Shown: in pieces, positions 34,613-47,176 of the stretch | How the letters are laid out: the number at the start of each line of letters is the position of its first letter | Position numbering within the stretch: the first letter of the stretch is position 1 | Assembly: GCF_907164915.1 (NCBI RefSeq) | Contig: NC_061870.1 | Coordinates: 3,500,273 to 3,564,272 of the forward strand | DNA from: Impatiens glandulifera | Taxonomy: Eukaryota > Streptophyta > Magnoliopsida > Ericales > Balsaminaceae | Direction: 5' to 3' | Length of the DNA: 64,000 nucleotides | Translations under genes and position numbers: made by a program | The notes under the pieces: generated by a model | Seen by the model: the letters and a program-made list of their open reading frames with translations, nothing else | Databases searched by the model: none | Told to the model about the DNA's origin: nothing

Positions 34613-35376
34613 AAATTCATTCCTGATTATTGTCGTCAAATCGTCTCCATCTCTCATCTCTTCGGCGAAAATCGTATCCAAACCTTGCAAAAATTCTATA
34701 TTGTCGTTCTTCAGTTTACCTTGATAAAACCCTAGATCCTTGTTCGTCTTTTTGTCGTTCGTAAATAGTAAGTCTTCAAAAACTATTTGTCTTTTGTCAT
34801 TCGAAACCTTAATTTTTTTTCCACGAAAATAACAAGTATTTTTTTATTTTTCAGGAGAATATTGTTCATGAGACATCATCCAATGTCAAAAACATTCAAA
34901 TTTAAGTTATTTCTAAGTTTTAACTGTTTTGTTTTTGCTGTCGAAAATCAATATTTATATTTCTAAATTTTTAGTTTTATACCTGTAAGTTATATATATT
35001 TAGTTTTTTCTAGTTAACAATGTCATTTGTAGTGTCTTATAAGGCCATGTGCAGCGCCTTATACAAAGGAGGAACCAAGATTTCAAATCTACCTGGGTTA
35101 AAAATATTTTCACAAAACTAATATAACACAATGTTTTTTAAATAGTCCTTGATATATTAAAAAATAAAAATTGATTAAGCATAATGAAACAAAACATGAC
35201 ATAAAAAAAATAAAAATACCAAGAAGAGAAAAATAAATATCCTACACCAAATATAAAAAAAAAACATGACATTTACTATCAAAGTTGGAATTTACAAATT
35301 TTTTTAAATATAATATATTAAATACTAATAAAATAATCATCGAAACATGAATAATGTAAAAACAATTCGCATAAAC

Positions 35377-35380
<4 letters not shown>
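34613..35380. other. CACTA right flank, part of a low-coding repeat unit
   Basis: 34613-34700 matches the inverse of about 43690-43795, the counterpart without the CACTA insert. 35030-35075 has the palindromic CTTATAAGGC / TGTGCAGCGCCTTATA words found again at 36690-36920 and 42930-43640. No gene. Confidence 0.5.
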
Positions 35381-35421
<41 letters not shown>

Positions 35422-35698
35422 GATGCTTAATTTTTAAAGTGTCCGGATTGCCTGGTCGAGAGGTGTGGTTAATTTGGATACTTGGGTCGGATTGTGGGTT
35501 GACCCGCCTTTAAATTTAAAACGGTTAAAAATAAAATTAAAAATGCTAGAGGTATGTTTCGAACTTGCAACCTAACAAAACAAGTACAACTCTTTAACCA
35601 ACTAGGCTACAAAGACTTTATATTTTAAATTAAACACCAAATTTGATAAACGCGGGACGTTTTAATATTAATATAGGTTCAACTTTTTAACTAACTAA
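35381..35698. repeat. Helitron-like repeat, first copy
   Basis: A TA tract followed by AATGATGCTTAATTTTTAAA, a GGGTCGGATTGTGGGTTGAC box, AAACGGTTAAAAATAAAATT and a 'gaacttgcaacctaac' block. The same order recurs at 35700 and at 47931. Confidence 0.55.
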
Positions 35699-35878
35699 TC
35701 TATATATATATATATATATATATAATGATGTTGAGTAAATGGATATTTGGGTCGGATTGTGGGTTGACCCACCCATAAACTTAAAACGGTTAAAAATAAA
35801 ATTAACAATGTTATCCGTAATTTTTTTTCACGGTTTTTTTATATTATTAGTCGTGCAAATGCACGGGTTAAATGCTAG
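35699..35878 (+). mobile_element. Small Helitron-like element
   Basis: Begins TC after an A (35698|35699), ends CTAG at 35875-35878 before a T. A perfect hairpin CGTGCA-AA-TGCACG lies nine bases upstream of the CTAG. These are the hallmarks of Helitron ends: A|T target, 5'-TC, 3'-hairpin plus CTRR. Only 180 bp, non-coding. Confidence 0.6.
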
Positions 35879-37754
35879 TTACTATAAAATTATACAAACC
35901 TGATGAGATAATAAATTTCAATCTAAGCCAGCAGAATGCAGTCCTTCGTTTTAGCCTTATAAATTATAGAAACCTAATGGTTAGTGAGAAAAAAATTTAA
36001 TTTTTAAATTATGACTTAATTATTATTGTTAGAGACATATTTTTTTAATTAAGTCGAAAAAATTATATATATCTTAATGGTAGGTAACTAAATTTAATTA
36101 TGAATGAATAAGTTAGAGACTCTTTAATTAGAAACATATAAATTATATATTATTGAGTAAATTATTTATTTAGGAATTAATAAATTAGGATGTTATTTAT
36201 GAATGAATATATTATATAATATATTTATTTTTCGAAATAAATAAGAACTAGAAAGACATCCCACCACCATGACTTTTCACTTAAACTCAAAGCGCATATT
36301 ATATAATATATTGATATTGTCTCATTAGACTTTTTTATTTATATATTTAAGAAGACTTTTTTATTTATATATTTAAGAACTAAGGAATTAAATTTAGGTG
36401 GTTTAATAGAATAAATATATTATATAATATATTAGTTAGATTGAGATGATTTAAATAGAATAAATATATTATAAACTTTTAGTTTGTTGTGGGTCTCCAA
36501 ACTATTATATAAAAATTAATAAATTATAAAGTTATATAATTATATATTATATAAGTATTAATATTAGGGAGATGGGTTCCTCCGGACTATTTGGAGGTAT
36601 AACAATGAGTGGCTCCACCCTTGACCTTATAAACCCATGTGATTTTTTCTGTTAAAAAAATATTTATTTATTTTTCGTTATCAATGCTATATGTAACGCC
36701 TTCTAAGGACATGTGTAGCGGTTTATAATGTCATGTGTATAACGCCTTATAAGGTTATGTGCAACACATATTTTTTTTGTTAAAAAAATATTTTTTTTAG
36801 TTAATAATGTATGTGCAGCACCTTACAAGGCCATATGCAACGCCCTATAAGACTATTTTTCAGTCTAAAATCTAATGCCCTATAAGGCTATATGCATACA
36901 AGATCATGTGCATCACTTTTTTCAGTAAAAAAATATTTAGTTTTTTTTTATTTAAGAGGATAAAAATAAGGCAATATTAGGAATATGGAAAAAAATATGG
37001 ATATGTAATTAACATACCTTTCTATCTAATTTCATACATATATTGGCAACACCAAGTAAATAACTACGAACTGATTCATTCTTAAATGATCTAATCTGTT
37101 GCAACTTATTTTTACCATTCTTAAATGATCTAATCTGTTGCAACTTATTTTTACCATCTCCCCTCTGGTCGATTACAAGGTCACATGATGTGGATGAAGA
37201 AATAAGACTTCCTTAAGGAGAAGTTTGTGGATCGAACAAAGGTCCAAGATCAACCTAAAGAATTTTTTTTCATCTGATTCAGGCATACTAGATTGAAATG
37301 ACCCATTTTTCATTTTATGTTTTTTTTTGAAAATTTACAAGAAATAAGATGTACTGTTATTGTCACTCTTTCCAATCATCCTTCATTTTATTGGATACAG
37401 ATTTTTCAAGAACTTTTAAATTCCCTATGATCTAGCAAAACATAATCTCTGGGTTTCCATTTTTTTCCCTCATAATTAACAATGATCACTAGCCTTGGCT
37501 TTCCTTTTCAAACATGATATCTCAATCTTAATTTCATAATTTCATCTCATTTCAGAGTTTTCTTCATTATTCATGTGCTAATTTGCTTCATTTTCTTTTG
37601 AAAACTCACATACAATATAGAATGATCACTTTCCATATGACCTGCAGTTCTTTAGACTGTGATGTTGTCTAGCAACATTTTTGAGAATATGTGCACTACT
37701 TAAAATAATAAAATAAAGATATTATTGTTGTATTTGTGATATTGTTTCTTAGAA
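35879..37754. other. AT-rich repeat unit, no gene
   Basis: 36690-36920 carries four or five TATAAGG/TGTGCA words. 37082-37160 contains a perfect 43-bp-scale tandem ('cattcttaaatgatctaatc...' twice). No conserved coding sequence. Confidence 0.5.
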
Positions 37755-37759
37755 TTGTA

Positions 37760-38164
37760 TGTTAGAATTATCCTAATTAGATCCTAATTTAATGTGTGAG
37801 AAATTAAAATCTGAATACGACGGGAGCGTAACTTAATTAATCGCATGAATCTTCTTTTTTCTTGTATTAGAAAAAGTCTTTAATCTTCTATTTCTTTATA
37901 CTTTCTTTATGTGGAATTGACATTACTTCAAATGGGGACCATTACCGTTACATATAACCAACATTAAGTTAGTTATTATAGTTAAGTAATTTCTAATTTA
38001 GATAAAATTAGAAATCCCACTTAGGTATCCTCACTTTATATTCATGACAAATACAATCATAAGCCATAAACTTAATTTCACATTAGATCACATTATTTTG
38101 GCTTATATTAAATATGACAATTACACAATTATTTATTATACTAGTGACCCTAAAAATTCCAACA
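37760..38164 (-). repeat. 3' LTR of Copia D
   Basis: 405 bp; shorter than its partner through an internal deletion near 37918. Confidence 0.92.
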
Positions 38165-38569
38165 ATCTCCCACTAGGTCACGTATGTACAAAAAATAAAT
38201 ATATCAATCATAATGCGCCTGAAGTTTTATGTCATCTCAATCATATGTTGTATTAAACATTTTTATCAATTAATTATATCAATATAGGACCAAAGAGTTC
38301 GTCGTTGTATTTAAGCACAACTAGACCCAACAATGATCACATAAATCAATACAATTAATTGACAAATCATATCATGAATGTGAGGAATGAAAATTCCATG
38401 CAAGGTGATCTTTTCATGTCAATTTTCAACTTATCCTACTTGACTTTAATGAGATCATACTTTAAACATAATTATACAAAGTGTAATGAACTGAATAATA
38501 CTTAATTTCTGATGAAAATAAAAACTTTATAAATATCTATAAAATAATTAAATTGGAAGATGTCAAAAT

Positions 38570-39440
38570 TACAAACTCTCACTGAAGTTAGAGATCGTTG
38601 ATCTCTACGACACTCATACGAGCAATATCCTCATGAAAGACATTAGATGATAAACCTATTGCCAAGAGGTTCATAACCATAAAGTTTGTACATATATATT
38701 TTATAAAAATTTATCCACTATGTATCATTTCTTTCATAAAATAAACTTGATGTTAGAATCACTTAATTTGATGTCTAGTAACATGTCATAAATTTCGCTG
38801 CAATAGTGGATGACGTCATAAGTGTTTGTTTGACACTTCTTCAAAAAACGACAAAATTAGCTAGTGAAAAATATAACCCGAATTGGATTTCATACTGTTT
38901 TGGCATCCCGTAAGATCGAAGTCAGAATACTGAATGATCTCAAGACTTTCCGACTTTCCATATGTGAGCAGTTAATTCTTTGTTCTTTTCAATTATTTCG
39001 TAAGTATTGGTTATTTAATGTCAAGCAAAATTTGTGACAAACAAAATGTCACCCATATATAAAACCATACATAGACGTTTACTCCCACTAAACTTGTGAT
39101 ACACAAATAACCAATTAAATTCACCTCAAAACCAAAAGAGAGAATTGTTATTTTGTGAAATTTATGGTATCACTAACGAGATACTTCTTTATATCTATAG
39201 ATGAATTTTTGTAATTTACAAACCATATTAATTTGGTCTCTCCACACAAAGTTTTCTCATTGCACCAAATTGTTTTTCAATGTCTTTATTGAGAAACCCC
39301 TTAACATCTATTTTGGTGAAGCTTTATATCAAAATATGCAACGAGTATCATAAATTGTCCTTAAAGAGTAATTCAATTAAACTGGATTGTCATAAAGACA
39401 CTTGATTTTGAGGTTGTTAAGTTTGTACTTAATGAATTTG
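38570..39440 (-). pseudogene. Copia D RT / RNase H remnant
   Basis: Reverse complement matches the Copia C relic at 20110-20930, with the same order of fragments and different stops. No frame longer than a few dozen codons. Confidence 0.65.
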
Positions 39441-40416
39441 ATTAATATTGTCTTATAACTCTTGATTTTTTAACATTATCATAATATCAATAAAATCCTT
39501 ATCAATGTCAAAAACACTTAAGATATAAATTAAATATTCCACAATATATGAATTATTGATCTAAATCATTTTTAAATACAAAATCATTTCTCCCTCAAAC
39601 TCAATATCCTCAAAAACAATATTGTAGTCTTGTCTAAAAAAAACTATCTTTAACTTGACATAATAATAAAAAAAATTACAACCCTTAATTATTTAGGATA
39701 TTCAATAAATTAGATGCTCACAATTATAAACTTAAGTAACAACTAAATTCAAATAATTATTTATTCTATCTCAAAATACTTAATGCAACCATTAATATCA
39801 AGTCTTTGGACAGTAATATTAATTGCTAATAGTATTTTGATGTAATGATCAAACATTAATAATAAGACATGTCAAATAATCAATCTATCTTTGATGGATT
39901 AATTATTCATATAAATAAGACTTTATAATTATTACATATTTACCATTACAAGTATTTATGCAATTCCGTCAATTAATTATAAGCCTTTAGGCCAAATAAT
40001 ATAATTACATGAATTACACAATATTACCATTCAAAATTTTCTTGAATTAATTTCAAGAAACATTGTCACTTTGGTGATTATTTGTATCAATTAATACAAT
40101 CCAAATAATGAATAATAATATCATTAATTTGAATTTAAATGTTATATTATTGTATAATCCAAATCAATAATATATGATTTTCCAAAGAAATATATAATTT
40201 ATTTTATTATAAAAAATAAAATTATACCGTAGGTGAAATCTTACTTCTTGAATTTGAAATTTGTAATATCTTATATTAATTAAATATTATAATAAATCTT
40301 CAAGATTTATTTGACCAAATTTCAAATATTAGTCTAAATTCAATTATTAATTAATTTATTAATAATCATTAACATTAATCTTTTAATCCTAAAATAAATG
40401 ATATAATTAAAATTTG

Positions 40417-40530
<114 letters not shown>

Positions 40531-41087
40531 ATATATTATTCCTTAATTTTATTATAATTTTTATAATATATATTATATATTATTTAATCCCTTAAAAACA
40601 AATATCTCTAATAATTAACCATTAATTTAAAACATAAAATAAAAAATTTCTCCTTTAACGAGAAAATCTAAACTTTAAAACAAAGAATTCCTCCTTTTAA
40701 CTAGAAAATCTAAACGAGAAGCTAATTATCCATAAATCTAGTAAACATTATTAAATAAGATCTTTATATTCTTTATTCAATTATTCCATATTACCAAAAA
40801 TCAATATATCCAAATATTCATTTTAATTCAAATATAGAAAATTCAAATATTCATTTTAGATTTTAAGATCTTATCTTATTATTCCAAAATCATGAGAGAG
40901 AAAATTTAATTTTAATATATGAATATAGATATATATCTTTCCGATTAAAATTTTCAAATATAAGATATATATATTCTCATAATTATAATTGATTGAAATT
41001 ATAAAAATCAATATATATTCCAAATATTATGGTTAAAAATTATCAGAACCAATATATATAATCCCAAAACATGAAATTATCTATAAA

Positions 41088-41090
<3 letters not shown>

Positions 41091-41162
<72 letters not shown>
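41091..41162. repeat. (AT)n tract in Copia D
   Basis: 72 bp of pure AT dinucleotides. A shorter one lies at 41371-41396. Confidence 0.92.
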
Positions 41163-41165
<3 letters not shown>

Positions 41166-41501
41166 TCATGAGAATCTAAATATTCTTAAATCAATCGATC
41201 TTATAATATAATTCAAATATGCATCAATCTTAACATCATACAATCTTAATTAATATATAACCGTTCCTCTTTAATCTAAATATCCTATATCTAGGAACTT
41301 AACCAATATTCATAAGTTTAGAATAAATCTTTATATCTTTATATCAAATTTTTAAAATTATCACAAATTAATATATATATATATATATATATATATTCCT
41401 AATAACATGTTTTTATTATGAATTGCATGCATATTTCATTCATATATCTACAAAGATATAATTTTCTCACATAATTAAATTATGATGGCTCTGATACCAA
41501 T

Positions 41502-41974
41502 TGTTAGAATTATCCTAATTAGATCCTAATTTAATGTGTGAGAAATTAAAACTTAAATACGACGTAAGCGTACCTTAATTAATCGAATGAATCTTCTTTT
41601 TCCTTGTAAAAAGTCTTTAATCTTCTATTTCTGTAAACTTTCTTTATGTGGATTGGTTCTTACATTTGATGAGTAAGTCAATAGTTTTCTCTCTCTGTTG
41701 ATGGGGACGTAAAGGAGAATTGACATTACTTCAAATGGGTACCATTACCGTTACATATAACCAACATTAAGTTAGTTATTATAGTTAGGTAATTTCTAAT
41801 TTAGCCCATTCTGAAAATTATAAATCCCACTTGGGTATCCTCACTTTATATTAATGACAAATACAACCATAAGCCATAAACTTAATTTCACATTAGATCA
41901 CATTATTTTGGCTTATATTTAATATGACAATTACACAATTATTTATTATACTAGTGACCCTAAAAATTCCAACA
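41502..41974 (-). repeat. 5' LTR of Copia D
   Basis: 473 bp. Same termini, TGTTAG...CCAACA on the plus strand. Confidence 0.92.
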
Positions 41975-42189
41975 TTGTAGTATCTATATTACGTGTCACC
42001 CGATAAACTCGTGTCTCATTACAAATGGGGCCCTCAAGAATAGTGTCAGTTCTCTCCATTAATCTCGCTACCATCTACGTCCCAAATCGCATGTGAGACT
42101 CACAAAAAGAGATTCTAAGATTTTAAATTATGTCATAAGAATACACAAATACAACCATCTAGAAAAAAAAGAATAAGAGTGAAATACCA

Positions 42190-42475
42190 AATCTTCCTCA
42201 TATCTTTGAAGAGATCAACCGAGTAAATATTCTTCTCGTTTGCAAAGTACACAATTCCATCAAGATGATGTTTTACGATGTGAGATAACGCCACATTTCT
42301 TTGGTGAACTCTTTTATCTTCTGCCTCAATCAAGTTGTTATTAGTGCAAACAAGATGCCTATACATGACATTGTTTCTCCTAAAAACATCAACTACAGTT
42401 TTAGTAGAATGAGAAGCCAAATCCACCATAATCCACAAAAGATGAGATCGAGCTAGCTTCAACGTAAGTCCTAAA
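42190..42475 (-). pseudogene. Glycosyltransferase family 43 (IRX9/IRX14-like) exon fragment
   Basis: The minus strand encodes HLLWIMVDLASHSTKT, FRRNNVMYRHLVC, HQRNVALSHI and HHLDGIVYFA followed by NIYSVDLF, a near-consensus central part of plant GT43 proteins, which act in xylan backbone synthesis in the Golgi. The acidic triplet common in the family (DDD before NIY) reads N-E-K here. A splice-like TTG|GTATTT follows MRKI near 42190, so this looks like one exon. No other GT43 exon is visible, and the fragment lies between repeat arrays, which suggests capture by a transposon. Confidence 0.75.
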
Positions 42476-42489
42476 CAATTCGGACAATA

Positions 42490-42657
42490 TGATTGAAATG
42501 GACCTGAATGCGAAGGTTGACATTTTCAAGTCTTTGTTGAGGCTGGGAGTTGACAGGTCTGGGCGTGTTCAAGTGGATGATCCTGCTGATTTTACAGTGA
42601 AGGAAGATAGAAATTTGTCACTCATCGAGTTTGAACGTGTCGATGTTTTGGTTTAAT
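42490..42657 (+). pseudogene. Exon-like fragment of unknown origin
   Basis: A 55-codon plus-strand frame starting MIEMDLNAKVDIFKSLLRLG and ending in TAA at 42655-42657, with balanced coding-like composition (VDRSGRVQVDDPADF, LSLIEFERVDVLV) and higher G+C than its surroundings. I do not recognise it. It lies head to head with the GT43 fragment, about 15 bp away. It may be the last exon of a captured gene. Confidence 0.4.
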
Positions 42658-42659
42658 AA

Positions 42660-43880
42660 TAATAATGAACAAAGAAAAGGCTTGCATGTGACTGCTAGTT
42701 TTCTTTGAGTTGAGTTTGTTTAGAAACATTGCATCTTCGACTCAAATACTTTATTTTTTTCATTTAGGTATGGAATTAGATATAATAATTATCTTTTTGT
42801 TGCATTGGAAGGCTTTATCATTTTTTTTACTATTTAAAAACGAGAAAATATTATAATTGAAAATTGTTAAATTGAATTTTTTTTTTTGCTTTTTAAATAA
42901 CATAAATTAAATATTTTTAAACAGAAAAAGTGTTACACATGACCTTATAATGCTGCACATAGCTTTATAAGGCGTTGCACATGACATTGTTAACTGAAAA
43001 AAGTTAATTATTTTTTTTAACAGAAAAAAGTGCTACACAAGGCCTTATAAGGCGATGCACGTGAAATTTTAGACAAAATGAAAAAGCTAAATATTATTTT
43101 GAACAGAAAAAAATATTGCACATGATAAATGTTGTCAAAATCGAGAGTTTACGTAAAATCGTTAACAAATTTTTGTAAACTCGTAAAATCTAGAGTTTAC
43201 TTAAAATTGTAAAAGTTTAATTTAAAAAAATAATAATTATATATTATTATTATTTATATACATAATTAAGTATTTTATAGTTAGCTAATTTAAAAAAATT
43301 AACATTTAAATATAAAGTTAATTAAATAATATAATAATAAGTGAATAACACTATAAAAAATTATACTTAGTTAATTAATTTAATAAATAATAAATTTAAT
43401 TTTTAAATTTTTAATTTATATTTATATTTTTAAACCTAAAATCGTAAAATCAAAATTATTTATAAACTCGTAAATTTTTATTATCATAAATTATAAATCC
43501 TAAGAGTTTACCTATTATAAAGTTTACTTAAAATCAGACTTGTTAACCTTATGTAAGATTGTAAAATCATATGATTTTAACAGCATTGCACATGACCTTA
43601 TAAAGCGCTGCACATGACCTTATAGGCGCTGCACTTGTCATTCTAATGCATAACTATAACTAAAAAACCTACCATTTCGACGAAAGACTTTAAGTTTACG
43701 TAATGAATAAATCTAAGGTTTTGAGACGATTTTTGCCGGAGATAGATGAGAGAGGGAGACAATTTAACGACAATGAGAGGAAAATTAATTTAAAAAATAT
43801 TTTTTTATTTCTCGCTCATGCAAACGTAACATGTCACGTAGATTCGTAGACTTGTTTTTATTTCCAAATCGTTGCCCATA
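42660..43880. repeat. Low-coding repeat unit with TATAAGGC arrays
   Basis: Clusters of TTATAAGGC(G)(A/C)TGCACATGACC at 42930-43130 and 43575-43640, with the palindrome GCCTTATAAGGC at 43042-43053. Between them, AT-rich DNA without genes. 43690-43880 is the inverse of the sequence flanking the CACTA element (22576-22658 and 34613-34700) without the insertion. Confidence 0.55.
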
Positions 43881-44447
43881 TCATTTATCTTTTATATATC
43901 ATTCAATAATGTTAAAGATATTATATATAAATTATTCTCAAAATATTATTTTTAAGAATATTAAATAATATTGTAATATTAATATTATTATTATTACTAT
44001 TATATATATTTTATACATTATATTTAATATTTATATATTAACATAAATTAAAGAATTTTATATATCATTAAATATAATTTTTATTTTAACATTATATCCT
44101 AAGAAGCATGGGTGCTTCGTTTATGTAGTGCACTGCGCACCGGGTGCTTCGGGGGTGCTGGGAGTGCGTACGGGGTGCGCCACGTGGCGTATCCTAGAAT
44201 CGAAGGTGAGTGGTGCGGGGGGTGCGGGAATGGCATATTCAGTAAATATGAGTTCCAAAATATTAAAAAAAAACCCAAATTAAAAAACTCCCCAAATATT
44301 AAATATGACTATGAGCCCTCAACCCCCAAATTAAAAAACATAATCTCTACGGTGCTTCTCTCTCGGCTGCCTGTCTTCCACTACCATTCTTCCACTATCA
44401 GGTTAGTTCTTCTTCTTCTTCTGTGTGAGAGGGAGAGATTATAACAG

Positions 44448-44792
44448 ATGAAATCAATGGCTTCCTCTAACTCAGCTTCAAGTACGATAGCCACTCCAAG
44501 CCAACAAAGTTCAGTAGATAAGGACCCGCTGTGGAAACATGTGACAAAATTAGTGAAAATGAAAAAGAGAGGTGGAAATACGAAAATTAAATGCAACTTC
44601 TATAATCTGGAATTTACGGGTTCGTATTCAAGGGTTAAAGCACACCTGTTGCTGATCAAGGGAGAAGGAGTTTCAGTGTGTCACAGAGTCACTACTGATA
44701 TTTTGTTGCAACTTCGAAGGGAGATGGCAGATGTAGAAGAAAGAAAAAGGCAGGTTGTGATTCCACTCCCACCATTGAGTTATGCTTCATGA
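44448..44792 (+). pseudogene. hAT transposase, BED finger part
   Basis: From ATG 44448. DPLWKHVTKL, NTKIKCNFYNLEFTGSYSRV and KAHLLLIKGEGVSVC form a BED-type DNA-binding domain (residues about 25-75). The second metal ligand is lost: the C-x2-C pair reads CNFY, consistent with a TGT to TAT change. The frame ends at TGA 44790 and the transposase resumes at 44820. Confidence 0.85.
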
Positions 44793-44819
44793 GATTCTGC
44801 CTGGGGAGGAGCTGAAATA

Positions 44820-46031
44820 TTGCCAAAACAAGGTTTCAAAAGAAGAGCAGTTGACAAGAACAGTCATAAAAATAAAGCTTTTAATCATGAGGTGAGAGCA
44901 CAAGTGGATGGCGAAATTGCAAGAGCATTTTATTCAGGGGGGTTACCTTTCCATTTTGCTAGAAATCCCCACTACATCAAGTCGTATACACTTGCTGCCA
45001 ACAGCAACATTCCGAGTTATGTTCCTCCTTGTTATAATGCACTACGAACTAAGTTATTAGAAAAGGAGAGGGCACATATTGAAAGATTATTGGAACCAAT
45101 CAAGACGAATTGGAAAGAGAAAGGGGTGACCATAGTATCAGATGGTTGGACTGACAGTCAGAGAAGACCGTTGATTAATTTCATGGTTGTTACTAAGAGT
45201 GGCCCTATGTTTTTGAAGGCAGTGAACTGTGAGGGTGAATACAAAGACAAGTTCTATATATCCATCTTAATTAAAGAAGTTATAATGCAAGTAGGACCAC
45301 AAAATGTAGTTCAAGTTATCACGGACAATGCACCCGTTTGCAAGGCAACATGTATTCTCATTGAGACTATGTATTCTCACATATTTTGGACTTCATGTGT
45401 TGTGCACACACTTAATTTGGCTTTGAAGAATATATGTGTTGCTAAGAATATCGAGTCTAATGAGGATGTATATGTTGAGTGTCACTAGATTACAGAGGTT
45501 GGAGACAAAGCACTAATGATTAAGAATTATATTCTTGGTCATAATATGGTTTTAACAATGTTTAATCAATTTTCTCTTTTAAAACTTATTTATACTGCTC
45601 AAACGAGATTTGCTTCGATACTTGTCATGCTTGCTCAAAAGATTTAAATTAGTGAAACGAGCACTTGAATTAATGGTTCTTTGTAATGAGTGGAGTACTT
45701 ACCGAGAATGTGATCCCTCGAAAGCTCAAACTATTAGGAGCACGGTGCTTGATGATTTATGGTGGATAAACTGGATTATATTATAGAATTCACTTCTCCT
45801 ATTTATGATATGCTTCATTTTGCGGATACCGATAGACTTTCACTTCATTTGATATATGATATGTGGGACGATATGATAGAGAAGGTAAAAAATATCATAT
45901 ATAGGCATGAAGAGAAAGAGCTCACGGAGGAATCTGAATTTTATGATGTAGTCTATGCAATACTAACAGATAGATGGACTAAAAGCTCTTCACCACTTCA
46001 TTGCTTGGCTCATTCACTAAATCCGAGGTGA
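44820..46031 (+). pseudogene. hAT transposase, DUF659 and following region
   Basis: 44820-45488 contains FYSGGLPFHFARNPHY, KGVTIVSDGWTDSQRRPLIN (start of DUF659, with the first acidic residue in DGW), ITDNAPVCKA and FWTSCVVHTLNLALKNIC. A TAG at 45486 ends it. Shifted remnants run through 45500-45760, and 45759-46031 has VDKLDYIIEFTSPIYDMLHF, YDMWDDMIEKV and ILTDRWTKSSSPLHCLAHSL. The C-terminal dimerisation domain (hATC) is absent, so the element cannot move itself. Confidence 0.88.
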
Positions 46032-46291
46032 ACTTTTATTTTATAATATAATACCATACTTTTTAAGATCATTTTTGTCATCTTTTAGCTTTAATTTAAT
46101 TTATTAAGACGGTTGGCAATATGGAAGTTAGATTGTAACTTTGTGTACTTATAATTTATATAATTATATTTTATATGACGTATTCCCGCACCTGAATCCT
46201 TGTTTTTTAAATTTTGTCGAATCAGCGTATCCCTGCACTGCGCACCCGCACTCACGCACCCGTATCCGTGCTTCCTAAATTATATCACAAC

Positions 46292-47168
46292 CAGTGACGA
46301 ATGTACACATGAGCTGAAGTGGATCCCACCCCTTAATTCCTTAAATTTTTTAATAGGTATATAATAAAATAAAAAAATTCGAGATTCCTATTCTCACTCC
46401 ATTGAAATTTCAATGCTTATCACTCCTTTCCAAATATATATATATATAGATATATAATATTGTAATATTTTTATCCTTGTTTATTTACAATAATTTGTTT
46501 AGATGAAAATTTTAGATTAGTGAAATATTCTATTAATTTATTATTATTTAATTATTTTTATTTTTTATTTTTATTTTTATTTTTATTTTTATTTTTATTT
46601 TTATTTTTTTAATTCTCAAAATAAAAAGAATCTCATCTTCTTTACCAAAAAAAAAATTATAATTCTGTTCTCTAACATATATCTCCTTCATTATTTAGGT
46701 TTATAACTTATATGATTTTATTATGTTTATTTAAATATTACAATCTTGTAAATTTATAATTTTAATATTATTTAATATTTTTTTTAATTTTCTCTTTAAT
46801 TATTTAATGAAATATTTACCTAGTTTTAACATTACAATTGTTACCATTACTTACAATCAAACATTTCAACGATAAAAGAACTTTCGCAATAAATAAAGGA
46901 TAATTTATTTTTTGACTATTTAATATTTTATATTAATACAGATTTAGGCAATGATGCTATTATATATTCAATGAATTTTATATTTTAAAATTTGAATATA
47001 GTTTAACTGATTTAAATATTATATTATAATTATTAAGTGTTTAAGGGTTATATAAATTCGTAATTTTTTTTTTCCCAAAAAAAAATTATAATATAATTTC
47101 TTCTTTTTATATATAATTTATTACACAAAATTTGAACTCACCTAAATACAATTTCTGAATTCGTCCTG
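46292..47168. mobile_element. Non-autonomous hAT element
   Basis: Ends CAGTGACGAATG (46292) and, inverted, CAGGACGAATTC (47168), with a perfect 8-bp duplication ATCACAAC at 46284-46291 and 47169-47176. 877 bp, AT-rich, no coding sequence. Confidence 0.8.
46553..46611. repeat. (ATTTTT)n microsatellite
   Basis: About nine tandem hexamers inside the non-autonomous hAT. Confidence 0.93.
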
Positions 47169-47176
47169 ATCACAAC

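Larger units (their letters stand above)
44099..46278 (+). mobile_element. hAT DNA transposon, internally damaged
   Basis: Terminal inverted repeats CTAAGAAGCATGG (44099) and, inverted, TTAGGAAGCACGG (46278), 10 of 13 matching, with a perfect 8-bp duplication ATTATATC at 44091-44098 and 46279-46286. GTGCGGGTGCGCAGTGC-type subterminal words at both ends. Encodes BED and DUF659 parts of a hAT transposase. Confidence 0.92.
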
